The notes beneath the pieces are model-generated. The model made no database searches, was not told the origin of the DNA, and worked only from the letters and a program-made list of their open reading frames with translations. Shown here piece by piece: positions 51,580 to 60,757 of a stretch of DNA of 64,000 bases. Position 1 is the first letter of the stretch; each line of letters begins with the position of its first letter. Source of the stretch: Butyrivibrio sp. CB08 (GTDB lineage: Bacteria; Bacillota; Clostridia; Lachnospirales; Lachnospiraceae); the NCBI RefSeq assembly GCF_003625485.1, contig NZ_RAIR01000003.1, forward strand, positions 1-64,000, given 5' to 3'. Position numbers and translations under genes: made by a program.

Positions 51580-51824
51580 TTTAAAAGTCCCCTTTCCTTG
51601 TGAAAAACATTTTGAAAAGCCCGAAAATACGGGGCTTGTTGCCGTACAGTTATTCTAACATAAGCCGGAAACCGATTCCATGTTTACTTTTGGCTAAAAA
51701 GCATGTTAATTTTTGTGCATTTTAAGCGCCCTGCAGATGGCGGATTCTGCGGCACGGATGGAACAAATAGTATATAATATAGAAAGTAATGCAATTGTAA
51801 ATTTCACTTAAGAGGAGACAAGAC

Positions 51825-52376
51825 ATGCAAAAGACCGCTATTTTTCTGGCTGATGGATTTGAAGAGATTGAGGCTCTGGCTGTTGTTGACCTGCTGCGCC
51901 GCGCCAAGATCGACGTTGCGATGGTTTCAATCATGGAGAGCAAGAGCGTTTACGGCTCCCACGGGATCGCTGTTGAGGCGGACACTGTGATCGAGGGCTT
52001 TGACTTTGACGGCGTGGATATGCTGATCCTTCCTGGCGGAATGCCTGGAACCACCAATCTTGATGCATGCGAGCCTCTTAAAGCTAAGATAAAAGAGTTT
52101 AACGACGCCGGCAAAATGCTGGCTGCAATCTGCGCAGCTCCTACCGTTTACGGTAAAATGGGGCTCCTCTCGGGTAAAAGAGCTACCTGCTACCCTGGAC
52201 GTGAACCAGACCTCCTTGGGGCTACCGCTGTGACTGACAAGGTCGTTAAGGACGGCAACTTCATCACAAGCCGCGGAGCAGGAACAGCAATAGATTTCGC
52301 GCTGGCTATAATCGAGCATTTCCAGGGCGTTAATGCAGCCAAGGACATGGCAGAGAAGATCGTATATACAGCTTGA
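51825..52376 (+). CDS. DJ-1/PfpI family protein
   Basis: The 183-residue protein of the DJ-1/YajL group has the nucleophile Cys C103 in AAICAAPTVYG, the acidic partner in DGFEEIEA (residues 10-17) and LPGGMPGT. Such proteins handle glyoxal-type damage or act as redox-sensitive chaperones. AGAGGAG precedes the ATG. The word GGGTAAAAGAGCTACC occurs inside the gene at 52172. Confidence 0.92.
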   Translation: MQKTAIFLADGFEEIEALAVVDLLRRAKIDVAMVSIMESKSVYGSHGIAVEADTVIEGFDFDGVDMLILPGGMPGTTNLDACEPLKAKIKEFNDAGKMLAAICAAPTVYGKMGLLSGKRATCYPGREPDLLGATAVTDKVVKDGNFITSRGAGTAIDFALAIIEHFQGVNAAKDMAEKIVYTA

Positions 52377-52415
52377 TGATCACTGGCCGGACGCCGGCCT
52401 TATAAGGAGACGCAC

Positions 52416-52988
52416 ATGGGCGTAGAGATAGAGAGAAAGTTCCTGGTAAAAGAGCTGCCAGGCGACCTCAACAAATATCACTTCCACCAGATCGAGCAGG
52501 CTTACCTCAACGTAAGCCCCGCGATCCGCGTTCGCCGCGAGGACGACACCTACTACATGACCTACAAGGGAATTCGCGGAGAGATAAATGACAAGGGCGC
52601 AGGAGACTGGGCTGTGGCAGACGACCACGAACGCATCGGACAGACAGAATACAACATGCCTCTTACGGCTGAAGCTTACGAGCATTTGGCAGCCAAGGCC
52701 GATGGCAACATTATTATTAAGAAGAGATATCTGATCCCACTTAATGAGGATGCTTTTGATGACAATATCCTTGAGGCTCACCCTGAGCTTAAGCAGGCCA
52801 TGGAAGAGCGAACCATCAAGATCGAGCTGGATGTCTTTGAGGGAGTGTTTGAAGGCCGCATGATCGCGGAAGTAGAGTTCCCATCTGAGGAAGCAGCTCT
52901 TGTTTACCATCCTGCAGAGTGGTTTCTTAAGGATGTAACAGGTGATCCCCAGTACAGCAACGCACATATGACAACGGAAAAACTTTGA
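52416..52988 (+). CDS. CYTH-domain protein
   Basis: The 190-residue CYTH (triphosphate tunnel) protein starts with the ExExK-type signature VEIERKFLV and has alternating charged strands that form the tunnel (IRVRREDDTYYMTYKG, TIKIELDVFEG, IAEVEFPSEEAA). It binds triphosphates such as inorganic triphosphate. AGGAGA is the binding site. It is probably cotranscribed with the DJ-1 gene. It is the last gene before the flagellar cluster. Confidence 0.9.
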   Translation: MGVEIERKFLVKELPGDLNKYHFHQIEQAYLNVSPAIRVRREDDTYYMTYKGIRGEINDKGAGDWAVADDHERIGQTEYNMPLTAEAYEHLAAKADGNIIIKKRYLIPLNEDAFDDNILEAHPELKQAMEERTIKIELDVFEGVFEGRMIAEVEFPSEEAALVYHPAEWFLKDVTGDPQYSNAHMTTEKL

Positions 52989-53062
52989 GGGTCGCCGTAA
53001 TTTCTTTTGACCCAAAAGGATTTGTTCACAAAATGTTAACAATTTAAATTATAAAATAACTC

Positions 53063-53089
53063 TAAAGTTTCATCTCTAATTTCCGATAT
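53063..53089 (+). promoter_or_regulatory. sigma-28 promoter 1 upstream of flgM
   Basis: TAAA (53063) and TCCGATAT (53082-53089) are separated by exactly 15 bases. It is the first of two in the 322-base gap 52989-53310. Confidence 0.8.
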
Positions 53090-53239
53090 AATTTACGACG
53101 GAACGAAAAGGTTTGAGAATAAAAACCTGAGAATTGTACGGAAACAAGGGATTCTATTAACTTTTTTACTAGTTGCCCTGATAGTGTTTTTGACCATTAC
53201 ATGCTCTAAAAAGTTTGGGGGAATTTTTTAGAAAAAAAC

Positions 53240-53266
53240 TAAAGTAATGGTAACTTCTACCGATAA
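53240..53266 (+). promoter_or_regulatory. sigma-28 promoter 2 upstream of flgM
   Basis: TAAA (53240) and ACCGATAA (53259-53266) are separated by 15 bases, 45 bases before the flgM start. Confidence 0.85.
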
Positions 53267-53310
53267 ATGATATAGAAGTTCAAAAATACTCCAGGGAAGG
53301 AGGAAAAGAT

Positions 53311-53589
53311 ATGCGAATAGAAGCATACAGTCAGGTTCAGCAGATTTACTCTAACAGCAAAGTAGGTAAGCCCCAGGCAGCTAAGAAGACCAATGATATC
53401 AGAGATACTGTATCATTTTCTTCAATTGGAAAAGATATCCAGGTTGCTAAACAGGCTGTAAACAATGCTCCGGATGTCAGGGAAGATGTCGTTGCAAAGT
53501 TAAAAGCTGCTATTAAGAACGGTACTTATGATGTGAGTGGAGAGGCTTTTGCTGATAAATTACTGGCAAAATACGAAGAACTGGCTTAA
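53311..53589 (+). CDS. flgM: anti-sigma-28 factor FlgM
   Basis: The 92-residue FlgM holds sigma-28 inactive until the hook is complete. The C-terminal sigma-binding helices VREDVVAKLKAAIKNGTYDVSGEAFADKLLAKY are typical, and the N-terminal half is disordered and polar. GGAGG sets the start. It is expressed from two sigma-28 promoters, giving negative feedback on its own partner. flgN follows after 47 bases. Confidence 0.93.
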   Translation: MRIEAYSQVQQIYSNSKVGKPQAAKKTNDIRDTVSFSSIGKDIQVAKQAVNNAPDVREDVVAKLKAAIKNGTYDVSGEAFADKLLAKYEELA

Positions 53590-53636
53590 GTAGCCAGATC
53601 CACATCAATTAAATAATAATTTGGAGGATGATTCCA

Positions 53637-54155
53637 GTGGCAAGTCTCGTGGAAACACTGGTGGATGTTCTCGACAGAGAATGTACACTTTATGAAAAAT
53701 TACTGGGATTATCTAGCCGGAAGACCACCATCATTATCAAAGGTGATCTTAAGGCACTTGCAGAAATCACGGATGAGGAGCAGTGCATAATAGGCGATAT
53801 CCAGGGAATAGACAAGCAGAGAGAGACAGCGATGAAGGATATTGCGAATGTACTTAACATGGATGTTAATTCATTAAAACTGACCGATCTGATCCAGGTA
53901 CTTGAGAAGAGACCAGCGGATCAGAGAAACCTGGCAGTGCAGCGGGATAGGCTTGTTGACGTTGCAGACAATGTCAGGCGTGTAAATGGACAGAACCAGG
54001 AACTATTAAAGAGTTCAATTGAAATGGTTCAGTTCGAAATGAACATCATCCAAGCGTCTAAGAGAGCTCCCCAGACGGCGAATTACTCAAGAGCTGCAGA
54101 CACTACAGGCGAATGTTTAGGTTACACATCGGGCGGGTTTGATGCAAAGCAGTAA
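53637..54155 (+). CDS. flgN: flagellar export chaperone FlgN
   Basis: The 172-residue helical chaperone guards FlgK and FlgL before export. SLVETLVDVLDRECTLYEKLLGLSSRKT (start) and the following long helices match clostridial FlgN. The start is GTG 53637, 9 bases behind GGAGG; an ATG at 53628 touches the binding site and is too close. It lies before the flgK pair, its clients. Confidence 0.88.
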   Translation: MASLVETLVDVLDRECTLYEKLLGLSSRKTTIIIKGDLKALAEITDEEQCIIGDIQGIDKQRETAMKDIANVLNMDVNSLKLTDLIQVLEKRPADQRNLAVQRDRLVDVADNVRRVNGQNQELLKSSIEMVQFEMNIIQASKRAPQTANYSRAADTTGECLGYTSGGFDAKQ

Positions 54156-54236
54156 CGTACCACTACAAAAGTGGTACGGGAGCATGTAGATAATCCACCC
54201 GGGTGAATACCGCAGATTCGTGGTAGTGTCTTTTTT
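54156..54236 (+). promoter_or_regulatory. structured leader between flgN and flgK
   Basis: CGTACCACT (54156-54164) and AGTGGTACG (54170-54178) make a 9-base hairpin. CACCCGGGTG is a palindrome at about 54197-54206. A weaker hairpin TACCGC/GTGGTA ends 5 bases before six Ts (54231-54236). The CACTAC of the first arm can also pair with GTAGTG at 54223-54228, so alternative folds are possible. Confidence 0.5.
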
Positions 54237-54295
54237 GTACCCAAAATTAAGTAACCAGAATTAAACCGTTGCCAGATAGCACGGAGGTAACAAAC

Positions 54296-55954
54296 ATGTC
54301 TTTAATGGCCAACTTATATGTAGGAACATCGGGTCTTATGACTTCCCAGAACGCGCTGAACACCACAGCGCACAACATGGCGAACCTGGACACCGAGGGC
54401 TACACAAGGCAGCAGGTTTCGCAGGGAACCAGAGCGTATCAGACTTTAGAGAAAAAGAATGAAGCAATCGCCTGGAAACAGATCGGAACCGGTGTTAACT
54501 ATAATAATTGTAAGCAGGTAAGAAGCGAATTCCTTGACACTTCCTATAGACAGGAAAGTGGCAGGCTCGCTTTTTATGACGTTTCTATAAAAGGCCTTGA
54601 AGAGATAGAAGATCAGCTGCAGGAGATGAACGGATCAGAGTTCGCTGAGTCCCTGAATAACCTCTGGGTGTCAGTACAGGAGCTTGCTAAGGATCCATGC
54701 TCTGCGGTAACCCAAAGCTCTTTTGTCACAAGAGCAAACGAGTTCCTGACAAGAGCCAAGAGTGTATATGATGGCCTGGTTTCTTATCAGGAGAACCTTG
54801 ATTCAACAGTTAAGGACATGTGCAACGAGATCAACAAGATCGGCGATCGCATCAAGGTCCTCAACAATGAGATAGTAAACATCGAGTCAGGCAGAGAAGA
54901 GAAAGCCAACGACCTTCGAGATGAGAGAAACCTCTTATTAGATAAGCTTGGTGAGTATGGAAAGATTGAATATCAGGAAGATGTTTTCGGTAATGTAGCA
55001 GTTCTTTTCGAAGGATCATCATTTGTAACTACCGACCACGTCAATCACCTGGCAATAGATACCAAGTGGGGAAGCCCCGTTGGATACGCTACTCCATATT
55101 GGGAGTACGCAGCAAAGACAGTGGACAACAGAGATGGCACCAAGTCAGTCGTTTCCATCGACGGAGCTCACATCTTTGATCTTACACAGAACATTTCAAC
55201 TTCAACAAATACTGATATCGGTAAGCTTCGCGCAGTCCTCCTTGCAAGAGGCGATCACAACGCAACTTACCACGATATCTCAGAAGATACAGAGTATTAC
55301 AACACACATGTCGCTCAGTCAGTCATCATGAACGTCGAGGCAGAGTTCGACCAGATGGTCAACAACATTATGACAGTCATCAACGACATCATGGAGAATG
55401 CAGAGAGTAATCCTTCATTCATCGACGGAAGCGTTGGAGAAGCCAAGGAGTTCACACTTTTCAGCTGTGCCAACGAGGAAGACAAGCTCATCTACGACAT
55501 CAGCGAAGATAAGCCAGCAGGCACAGTTCTTACAGGATTTACAATTAAGAACACTCAGATAAATCCAAAGCTCATTCAGGAACCGACTCTTTTCACCTTC
55601 AGAACCGTAGATGGCAACGAAGACAACGACACTATTACCAAGTTAAAAGAGGCGTTCACAAAAGAAGCTTATTGCCTGAATCCAAACGTAACAACAAGAA
55701 ACAGCTTCATCACATACTACAACAGCCTGGTTTCACAGGTTGCCAACTCAGGAGATGTTTACAACAGCATCAAAGAGGCGCAGGAACAGACAGTATCAGC
55801 AGTAAGCTCAGCAAGAGAGCAGATCGTTGGCGTATCCAGTGACGAAGAACTTGAATTCATGATCATGTTCCAGAATGCATACAACGCATCAAGCCGATAT
55901 ATAAACGTAGTAAGCGAAATGCTTGAGCACCTGGTAAGTACTCTCGGAAGCTGA
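54296..55954 (+). CDS. flgK: flagellar hook-associated protein FlgK (first copy)
   Basis: The 552-residue junction protein between hook and filament has the N-terminal rod/hook motif LYVGTSGLMTSQNALNTTAHNMANLDTEGYTRQQV and the C-terminal EEL-x-x-MIMFQNAYNASSRYINVVSEMLEHLV, which coil together in the outer tube. ATG 54296 has GGAGG; the upstream frame to 54269 is not used. A second, longer FlgK follows after 56 bases, sharing the same ends. Confidence 0.93.
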   Translation: MSLMANLYVGTSGLMTSQNALNTTAHNMANLDTEGYTRQQVSQGTRAYQTLEKKNEAIAWKQIGTGVNYNNCKQVRSEFLDTSYRQESGRLAFYDVSIKGLEEIEDQLQEMNGSEFAESLNNLWVSVQELAKDPCSAVTQSSFVTRANEFLTRAKSVYDGLVSYQENLDSTVKDMCNEINKIGDRIKVLNNEIVNIESGREEKANDLRDERNLLLDKLGEYGKIEYQEDVFGNVAVLFEGSSFVTTDHVNHLAIDTKWGSPVGYATPYWEYAAKTVDNRDGTKSVVSIDGAHIFDLTQNISTSTNTDIGKLRAVLLARGDHNATYHDISEDTEYYNTHVAQSVIMNVEAEFDQMVNNIMTVINDIMENAESNPSFIDGSVGEAKEFTLFSCANEEDKLIYDISEDKPAGTVLTGFTIKNTQINPKLIQEPTLFTFRTVDGNEDNDTITKLKEAFTKEAYCLNPNVTTRNSFITYYNSLVSQVANSGDVYNSIKEAQEQTVSAVSSAREQIVGVSSDEELEFMIMFQNAYNASSRYINVVSEMLEHLVSTLGS

Positions 55955-56010
55955 TGATCTGATTTAGGAAAAAGAGATTCAGACACCGCACCACTAAAAG
56001 GAGAATCCAC

Positions 56011-57888
56011 ATGCCTTCTCAATTTTTTGGACTTAACATTGCAGCTACAGGACTTAGAGCAGCAAATGCAGCTCTGAACACCACAGCAAACAACATATCG
56101 AACGCAAACACTGATGGTTACACAAGGCAGACAGTTAAGCAGGAAGCCAATGACGCCCTCAGAGTTTTTGCTACCTATGGCTGCGCAGGAGCAGGTGTTG
56201 ACACCATCGCCATAGAGAGAGTCAGAGATGAGTTCTACGACACCAAGTACAGAAACAACGAGACACTTCTTGGTAACGTCAAGCAGAAGAACTACTACAA
56301 CGGACTCATCGAGCAGTATCTGGACGACGACGGAAATACCGGATTCTCATCTCTTTTTAATAAAATGCAGGCAGCCATGCAGTCAGTAATGACAGCAGCT
56401 GGAACAACAGAAACCAAGTCATCATTCGTATCAAGCGTAAAGAGTATCACAGAGTACTTCAACAACGTATACAACTCACTTCAGAACGAGCAGGCAGACG
56501 TCAACGCAGAGATCAAGCTCTGTGCGGACAGAGTAAGCGCCATCGCTCAGGAAGTTGCTTCAATAAACAAGCAGATCAATATCATCGAGATGACAGGCGC
56601 AAGAGCCAACGAGCTCAGGGACAAAAGAGATGTCCTCATCGATGATCTTTCAAAGATAATCTCAGTAGAGGTTAAGGAAACACCAATTGTTGACGAAACA
56701 CAACCCGATAGAGAAACAGGCGCCACAAGATATCAGGTCTGGGTTGGATCAGCTTACGAGCTGGTTGACACCTACGAATACAAGCAGATGGTCTGTGTAT
56801 CAAGAGCTGATGACGGTTCAGTAAACCAGAACGACGTTAAGGGACTTTTCGATATCAAGTGGGGCGGCAGTAACTATAAGGACGGCGACGACGTAAGTGA
56901 ACTTGCGGATTTCGCTCTGGATTCCCAGCTCATTGGTGGAGAGCTTCAAGGTCTTTTGGCCATGAGAGATGGTAACAACTACCAGTACTTCCACGGTGTG
57001 AGCCAGGTAACAGATGGAAAGGCCGGAACAGAAGGCGTTAAAGTACACGATGACGGCACAGTAACAATGAGTGTAAAGGTCGACGCGGACTACCTTAAGG
57101 ACATGACCAAGGCAACTATTCCTGAGACAGGAAGCATCAAGGTTGGATCCAAGACTTATAAGTATGACAACTGGGAATATGACGGAGACAGCGTTTACAC
57201 CTTTACAATAGATCCTGAGACACTTACAAGTACTCCTGACGAGAACAAGACAGTAAGCATCGGATATTCCAACAGCTATCAGGGTATTCCATATTACATG
57301 TCCCAGATGAATGAGTGGATCCGCCAGTTCTCAGATGCTTTCAACCGTATCATGGTAGCTGGATACTCTTCAGACTCCCTTGATGGTATCAGCGTTTTCA
57401 CCGCAACAATGGATAACAATTCAGCAGCTGATTACACCTACGAGGAGCTCACAACTCTTTCAAAGAACAAGGGATACTACAAGGTAAGGGGCGGTAACTT
57501 CACCGTCAACTCAGTTCTTATAAATGACTCCGACAGACTGGCAACCAAGGCAGACATCACAGAGGGTGAGTCAGAGTTTGGAAACCTCACCAAGTTAAAA
57601 GAGATGCTCAATACCCAGAAGATATTCAGAGGAGCAACATCAGGAGAGTTCCTTACAAAGGTACTTGGAGATGTGGCCCTGAACAAGAGTAACTCCCAAA
57701 CCCTTGAAGAGACCTATACTTCCCTTGAGAACACCATCGGCAACCAGAGACTTTCAGAATCTGGTGTTGATGAAGATGAAGAAGCATCAAACCTGGTTAA
57801 ATTCCAGAATGCATACACACTTTCATCCAAGATGATACAGACTCTTACAGAGATCTACGACAGACTGATATTACAGACAGGCGTATAA
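56011..57888 (+). CDS. flgK: flagellar hook-associated protein FlgK (second copy)
   Basis: A 625-residue FlgK has the same terminal motifs, GLNIAATGLRAANAALNTTANNISNANTDGYTRQTV and SNLVKFQNAYTLSSKMIQTLTEIYDRLI, and a different middle with more inserted strands. Two FlgK-like proteins in tandem suggest two junction rings or a split role; one may act as the hook-cap-to-filament adaptor. AAAGGAG sets the start. Confidence 0.93.
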   Translation: MPSQFFGLNIAATGLRAANAALNTTANNISNANTDGYTRQTVKQEANDALRVFATYGCAGAGVDTIAIERVRDEFYDTKYRNNETLLGNVKQKNYYNGLIEQYLDDDGNTGFSSLFNKMQAAMQSVMTAAGTTETKSSFVSSVKSITEYFNNVYNSLQNEQADVNAEIKLCADRVSAIAQEVASINKQINIIEMTGARANELRDKRDVLIDDLSKIISVEVKETPIVDETQPDRETGATRYQVWVGSAYELVDTYEYKQMVCVSRADDGSVNQNDVKGLFDIKWGGSNYKDGDDVSELADFALDSQLIGGELQGLLAMRDGNNYQYFHGVSQVTDGKAGTEGVKVHDDGTVTMSVKVDADYLKDMTKATIPETGSIKVGSKTYKYDNWEYDGDSVYTFTIDPETLTSTPDENKTVSIGYSNSYQGIPYYMSQMNEWIRQFSDAFNRIMVAGYSSDSLDGISVFTATMDNNSAADYTYEELTTLSKNKGYYKVRGGNFTVNSVLINDSDRLATKADITEGESEFGNLTKLKEMLNTQKIFRGATSGEFLTKVLGDVALNKSNSQTLEETYTSLENTIGNQRLSESGVDEDEEASNLVKFQNAYTLSSKMIQTLTEIYDRLILQTGV

Positions 57889-57942
57889 AAACTTAAATAG
57901 AAAATTTGATGGCAGCATCTGCAAGAAATTGCAGGTGCTGTC

Positions 57943-57969
57943 TTAAGTTTACAAATAAACTGCCGATAT
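57943..57969 (+). promoter_or_regulatory. sigma-28 promoter upstream of flgL
   Basis: TTAA-N15-GCCGATAT (57943-57969) has a perfect -10 and a one-base deviation in the -35, 75 bases before flgL. Confidence 0.7.
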
Positions 57970-58044
57970 AGATATTGAAAATCTTATATTCTGCAAGGAT
58001 GCGTATGTTATGACAAAGGATTGTCTTTTTAGTGAGGGATAACT

Positions 58045-60138
58045 ATGCGCATTACTAACAAGATCATGCAGAACAATTCACTCTATAATATTAATAATAA
58101 TAAGGTCTCTGAAGATCAGCTCAACACCATGATGTCAACAGGCAAGAAGATCACAAGACCTTCAGACGATCCTGTTATCGCCATCAGAGCACTTCGTCTT
58201 CGAAGCAATGTAACACAGCTTTCTCAGTACTATGAGAAGAACGCCAAGGACGCAGAGAGCTGGCTGCAGGTTACAGCAGATGCGCTTTCAACAGTAACAG
58301 ATGTCCTTACAGACTGCGTAAAGCAGGCAACAAAGGGCGCCAACAAGGATCTTACACTGGATGACCTTGAGACAATCATCACTCAGATGGATGCACTTTC
58401 TCAGGAGTATTACTCAACAGGTAATGTAGATTACGCAGGAAGATACGTGTTTACAGGTTACAGAACTGATACAGCTCTTACCTATGACAAGACAACAACT
58501 TCTTCTTATACAAATATCAACGACGAGTTCAATGCAGCCAATATCGCAGAGTCCATCAGAGTTGTAGGCAAGTACAAACTTGAGAACGCTCAGATTCTGG
58601 ATGACAGCGTATCTGCAACACTTCAGAACGAGGTTGTAGAAAGATCTGTCGGAAGGCTTCGTCTTTCCTATGATGATCTTGACTACACAGGAAGCCCTAA
58701 AAAGTCAGCTGAGCTTAAGTACAGGGAGGTTCTTGACCAGCCAGCAACCAGTACAGTGACAGAGCCAACTAATGCGATCAACCTCACATTTAAGGATGAG
58801 CTGGGTGTTACCCATTACGCAGCAGTTCCTCTCAATAAGACAACAAAAGACAATTGCACTATTGATAGTCCTCTGGACAACATGACATATTCATCAACAA
58901 GAAATGTTGATGGTACTTATTCAATTGATTTCAGAAATACTGAGACAAATACTCAGTACAGAGTAACTGTAAACGAAGATGGAAAACTGTTATCAAAATC
59001 TGAATATGTAGAAGATGCAGAAACAGTTCTGGAGCAGACACATTTTTCAAGCATTACTTATACAGGAGCCAGCGGAGTGCCACAGACAGTGCGCGTGCCA
59101 CTGCTTCCTGCTATAGATCAGAGCTACACCATCAATCTTACAGAAGATGGATTTACTGCCACAGTAAATAGCGACGGAACATACACAATTGTTAATAATA
59201 ACAAGACCGAGTACGTTGATGGCTCACACAGCAACGAAGTTATTCAGCTGACAGCAAATGGAAGTGTATATTGCTCATATGTTGAGACAACCATTTCGAT
59301 TGATTCCGATCACATACTTTATAAGACCAGTACTGAGGAAGATAAGGACAATGCTTACAATGATCTTTACAATCATCCTACAGGAGCATTGGCGTATATG
59401 AACGCAGCTACCGGCGAGATACTTCTCAATGATTATTTAAAAGAGAAGCTCTCAACCCTTCCAGACCTCATCAACGCGAACTCCATTGATATGGTTTACG
59501 ACAAGAAGGAATGGAAAAAAGGCGACATCAGACCAGAAAATCTCTTCGCCTGTGAGCATACAGATGCAAATGGTAAGGAGATCCTTTACAACAAGGGAAC
59601 AGCTGGACATGGCATAGCCTATGATGTTGGTTTTGCTCAGTCAGTTGTAGTTAACACCACAGCTGATGCAGTATTTACAACCAATGTACAGAGAGATGTC
59701 ACTGACCTTAAGGATATGCTCTCAGAGCTCAAGACCATGAGTTCAACCCTTAAGACTCTCAATGAGAAGCTTGCAAGTGCAAAAGATGATGCTACAAAGG
59801 CCAAGGTTCAGAATCAGATAGAATCAGCCCAGAAGGCATACGACTTCCTTAGAGAAGGCATCCAGAAGGAGTTTGAACACAAGATCACTTCTATGCAGAA
59901 GTCTCTGGATACTGCAAATGTCGCAGTTACTGATAACGGAACAAGGGCAAAGAGACTTGACCTTATCAGCACAAGACTTATGAGCCAGACAACCACCTTC
60001 AAGTCCTTACAGTCAGACAATGAGGACATCGATCTTGCGGAGGCTGCAACCCAGCTGACAACAGCTCAGGTTACATATGAGGCCAGCCTCATGGCTACAG
60101 GTAAGATCAGTCAGACATCACTTATGAACTACATCTAA
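58045..60138 (+). CDS. flgL: flagellar hook-associated protein FlgL, extra long
   Basis: The 697-residue FlgL-type protein has flagellin-like ends (MRITNKIMQNNSLYNINNNK; final DLAEAATQLTTAQVTYEASLMATGKISQTSLMNYI). FlgL is commonly near 300 residues, so about 350 residues between positions 160 and 530 are an insertion of beta-rich, Thr/Asn/Asp-rich sequence with repeated phrase types (YSIDFRNTET, YTIVNNNKTEY). Such inserts project from the filament base. GTGAGGG is upstream. It has its own sigma-28 promoter. Confidence 0.9.
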   Translation: MRITNKIMQNNSLYNINNNKVSEDQLNTMMSTGKKITRPSDDPVIAIRALRLRSNVTQLSQYYEKNAKDAESWLQVTADALSTVTDVLTDCVKQATKGANKDLTLDDLETIITQMDALSQEYYSTGNVDYAGRYVFTGYRTDTALTYDKTTTSSYTNINDEFNAANIAESIRVVGKYKLENAQILDDSVSATLQNEVVERSVGRLRLSYDDLDYTGSPKKSAELKYREVLDQPATSTVTEPTNAINLTFKDELGVTHYAAVPLNKTTKDNCTIDSPLDNMTYSSTRNVDGTYSIDFRNTETNTQYRVTVNEDGKLLSKSEYVEDAETVLEQTHFSSITYTGASGVPQTVRVPLLPAIDQSYTINLTEDGFTATVNSDGTYTIVNNNKTEYVDGSHSNEVIQLTANGSVYCSYVETTISIDSDHILYKTSTEEDKDNAYNDLYNHPTGALAYMNAATGEILLNDYLKEKLSTLPDLINANSIDMVYDKKEWKKGDIRPENLFACEHTDANGKEILYNKGTAGHGIAYDVGFAQSVVVNTTADAVFTTNVQRDVTDLKDMLSELKTMSSTLKTLNEKLASAKDDATKAKVQNQIESAQKAYDFLREGIQKEFEHKITSMQKSLDTANVAVTDNGTRAKRLDLISTRLMSQTTTFKSLQSDNEDIDLAEAATQLTTAQVTYEASLMATGKISQTSLMNYI

Positions 60139-60287
60139 TTATGTAGCGCAACTTCGATGGAAGGCGTAAATTGTCAAATAATTGTGGCACTTGTACGTTA
60201 TAGCGTATATAATTATAAGTGTAGAGATTTCGGGAACTAAGCGGACTTGTCCGTATATCACCAGACAATAAAGTATGGAGGTACACC

Positions 60288-60755
60288 ATGAAATTAACAA
60301 CAAGGATTTTTGGAGAAGTAGAAATTGATGATAACAAGATAATTAACTTCCCTAACGGCATCATTGGTTTTCCTGATCTTAAGAGATTTACTCTGGTTCA
60401 CGACGAAGAAGAGGAAGAAAAAAACAATACCATCAAGTGGCTTCAGTCAATCGAAGAGCCTGAGTTCGCAATGCCAGTAATTGATCCACTTATCGTTTGC
60501 CCTGACTACAGCCCAGAGGTAGACAAGAACATTCTTGAGGATATTGGAGATATTAAGGATGAGGACATTCTTGTTCTTGTAACAGTAACAGTTCCTCATG
60601 ACCTTACCAAGATGACTGTAAACCTTATGGGACCATTTATCATCAACGCAGAAGAGAGAAAAGGCGTGCAGGCAATCGTAGAGAACAGTGATTACCCTGT
60701 TAAGTTCCCTATCTATGATATTCTTCAGAAGAATAAGGAAGCTAAGGAGGGCTGA
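60288..60755 (+). CDS. fliW: flagellar assembly factor FliW
   Basis: The 155-residue FliW binds flagellin and CsrA in a partner switch: free FliW traps CsrA, and flagellin releases it. Family marks are FPNGIIGFPDLKRF, DPLIVCPDYSP and DILVLVTVTVPHDLTKMTVNLMGPFIIN. ATG 60288 has GGAGG. csrA follows after 2 bases. An A-T-rich sigma-A-like promoter may lie in 60139-60287, which holds no other feature. Confidence 0.93.
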   Translation: MKLTTRIFGEVEIDDNKIINFPNGIIGFPDLKRFTLVHDEEEEEKNNTIKWLQSIEEPEFAMPVIDPLIVCPDYSPEVDKNILEDIGDIKDEDILVLVTVTVPHDLTKMTVNLMGPFIINAEERKGVQAIVENSDYPVKFPIYDILQKNKEAKEG

Positions 60756-60757
60756 TT

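Noticed and set aside
52380-53042. 220-residue open frame on the minus strand opposite the CYTH gene
   Set aside because: It covers the CYTH gene in antisense; the plus-strand protein has a full CYTH signature and a binding site.
2625-54724. Explaining the AAAAGAGCT word by Lys-Glu-Leu codon pairs
   Set aside because: Copies lie in several reading frames on both strands and between genes; only part of them read KEL.
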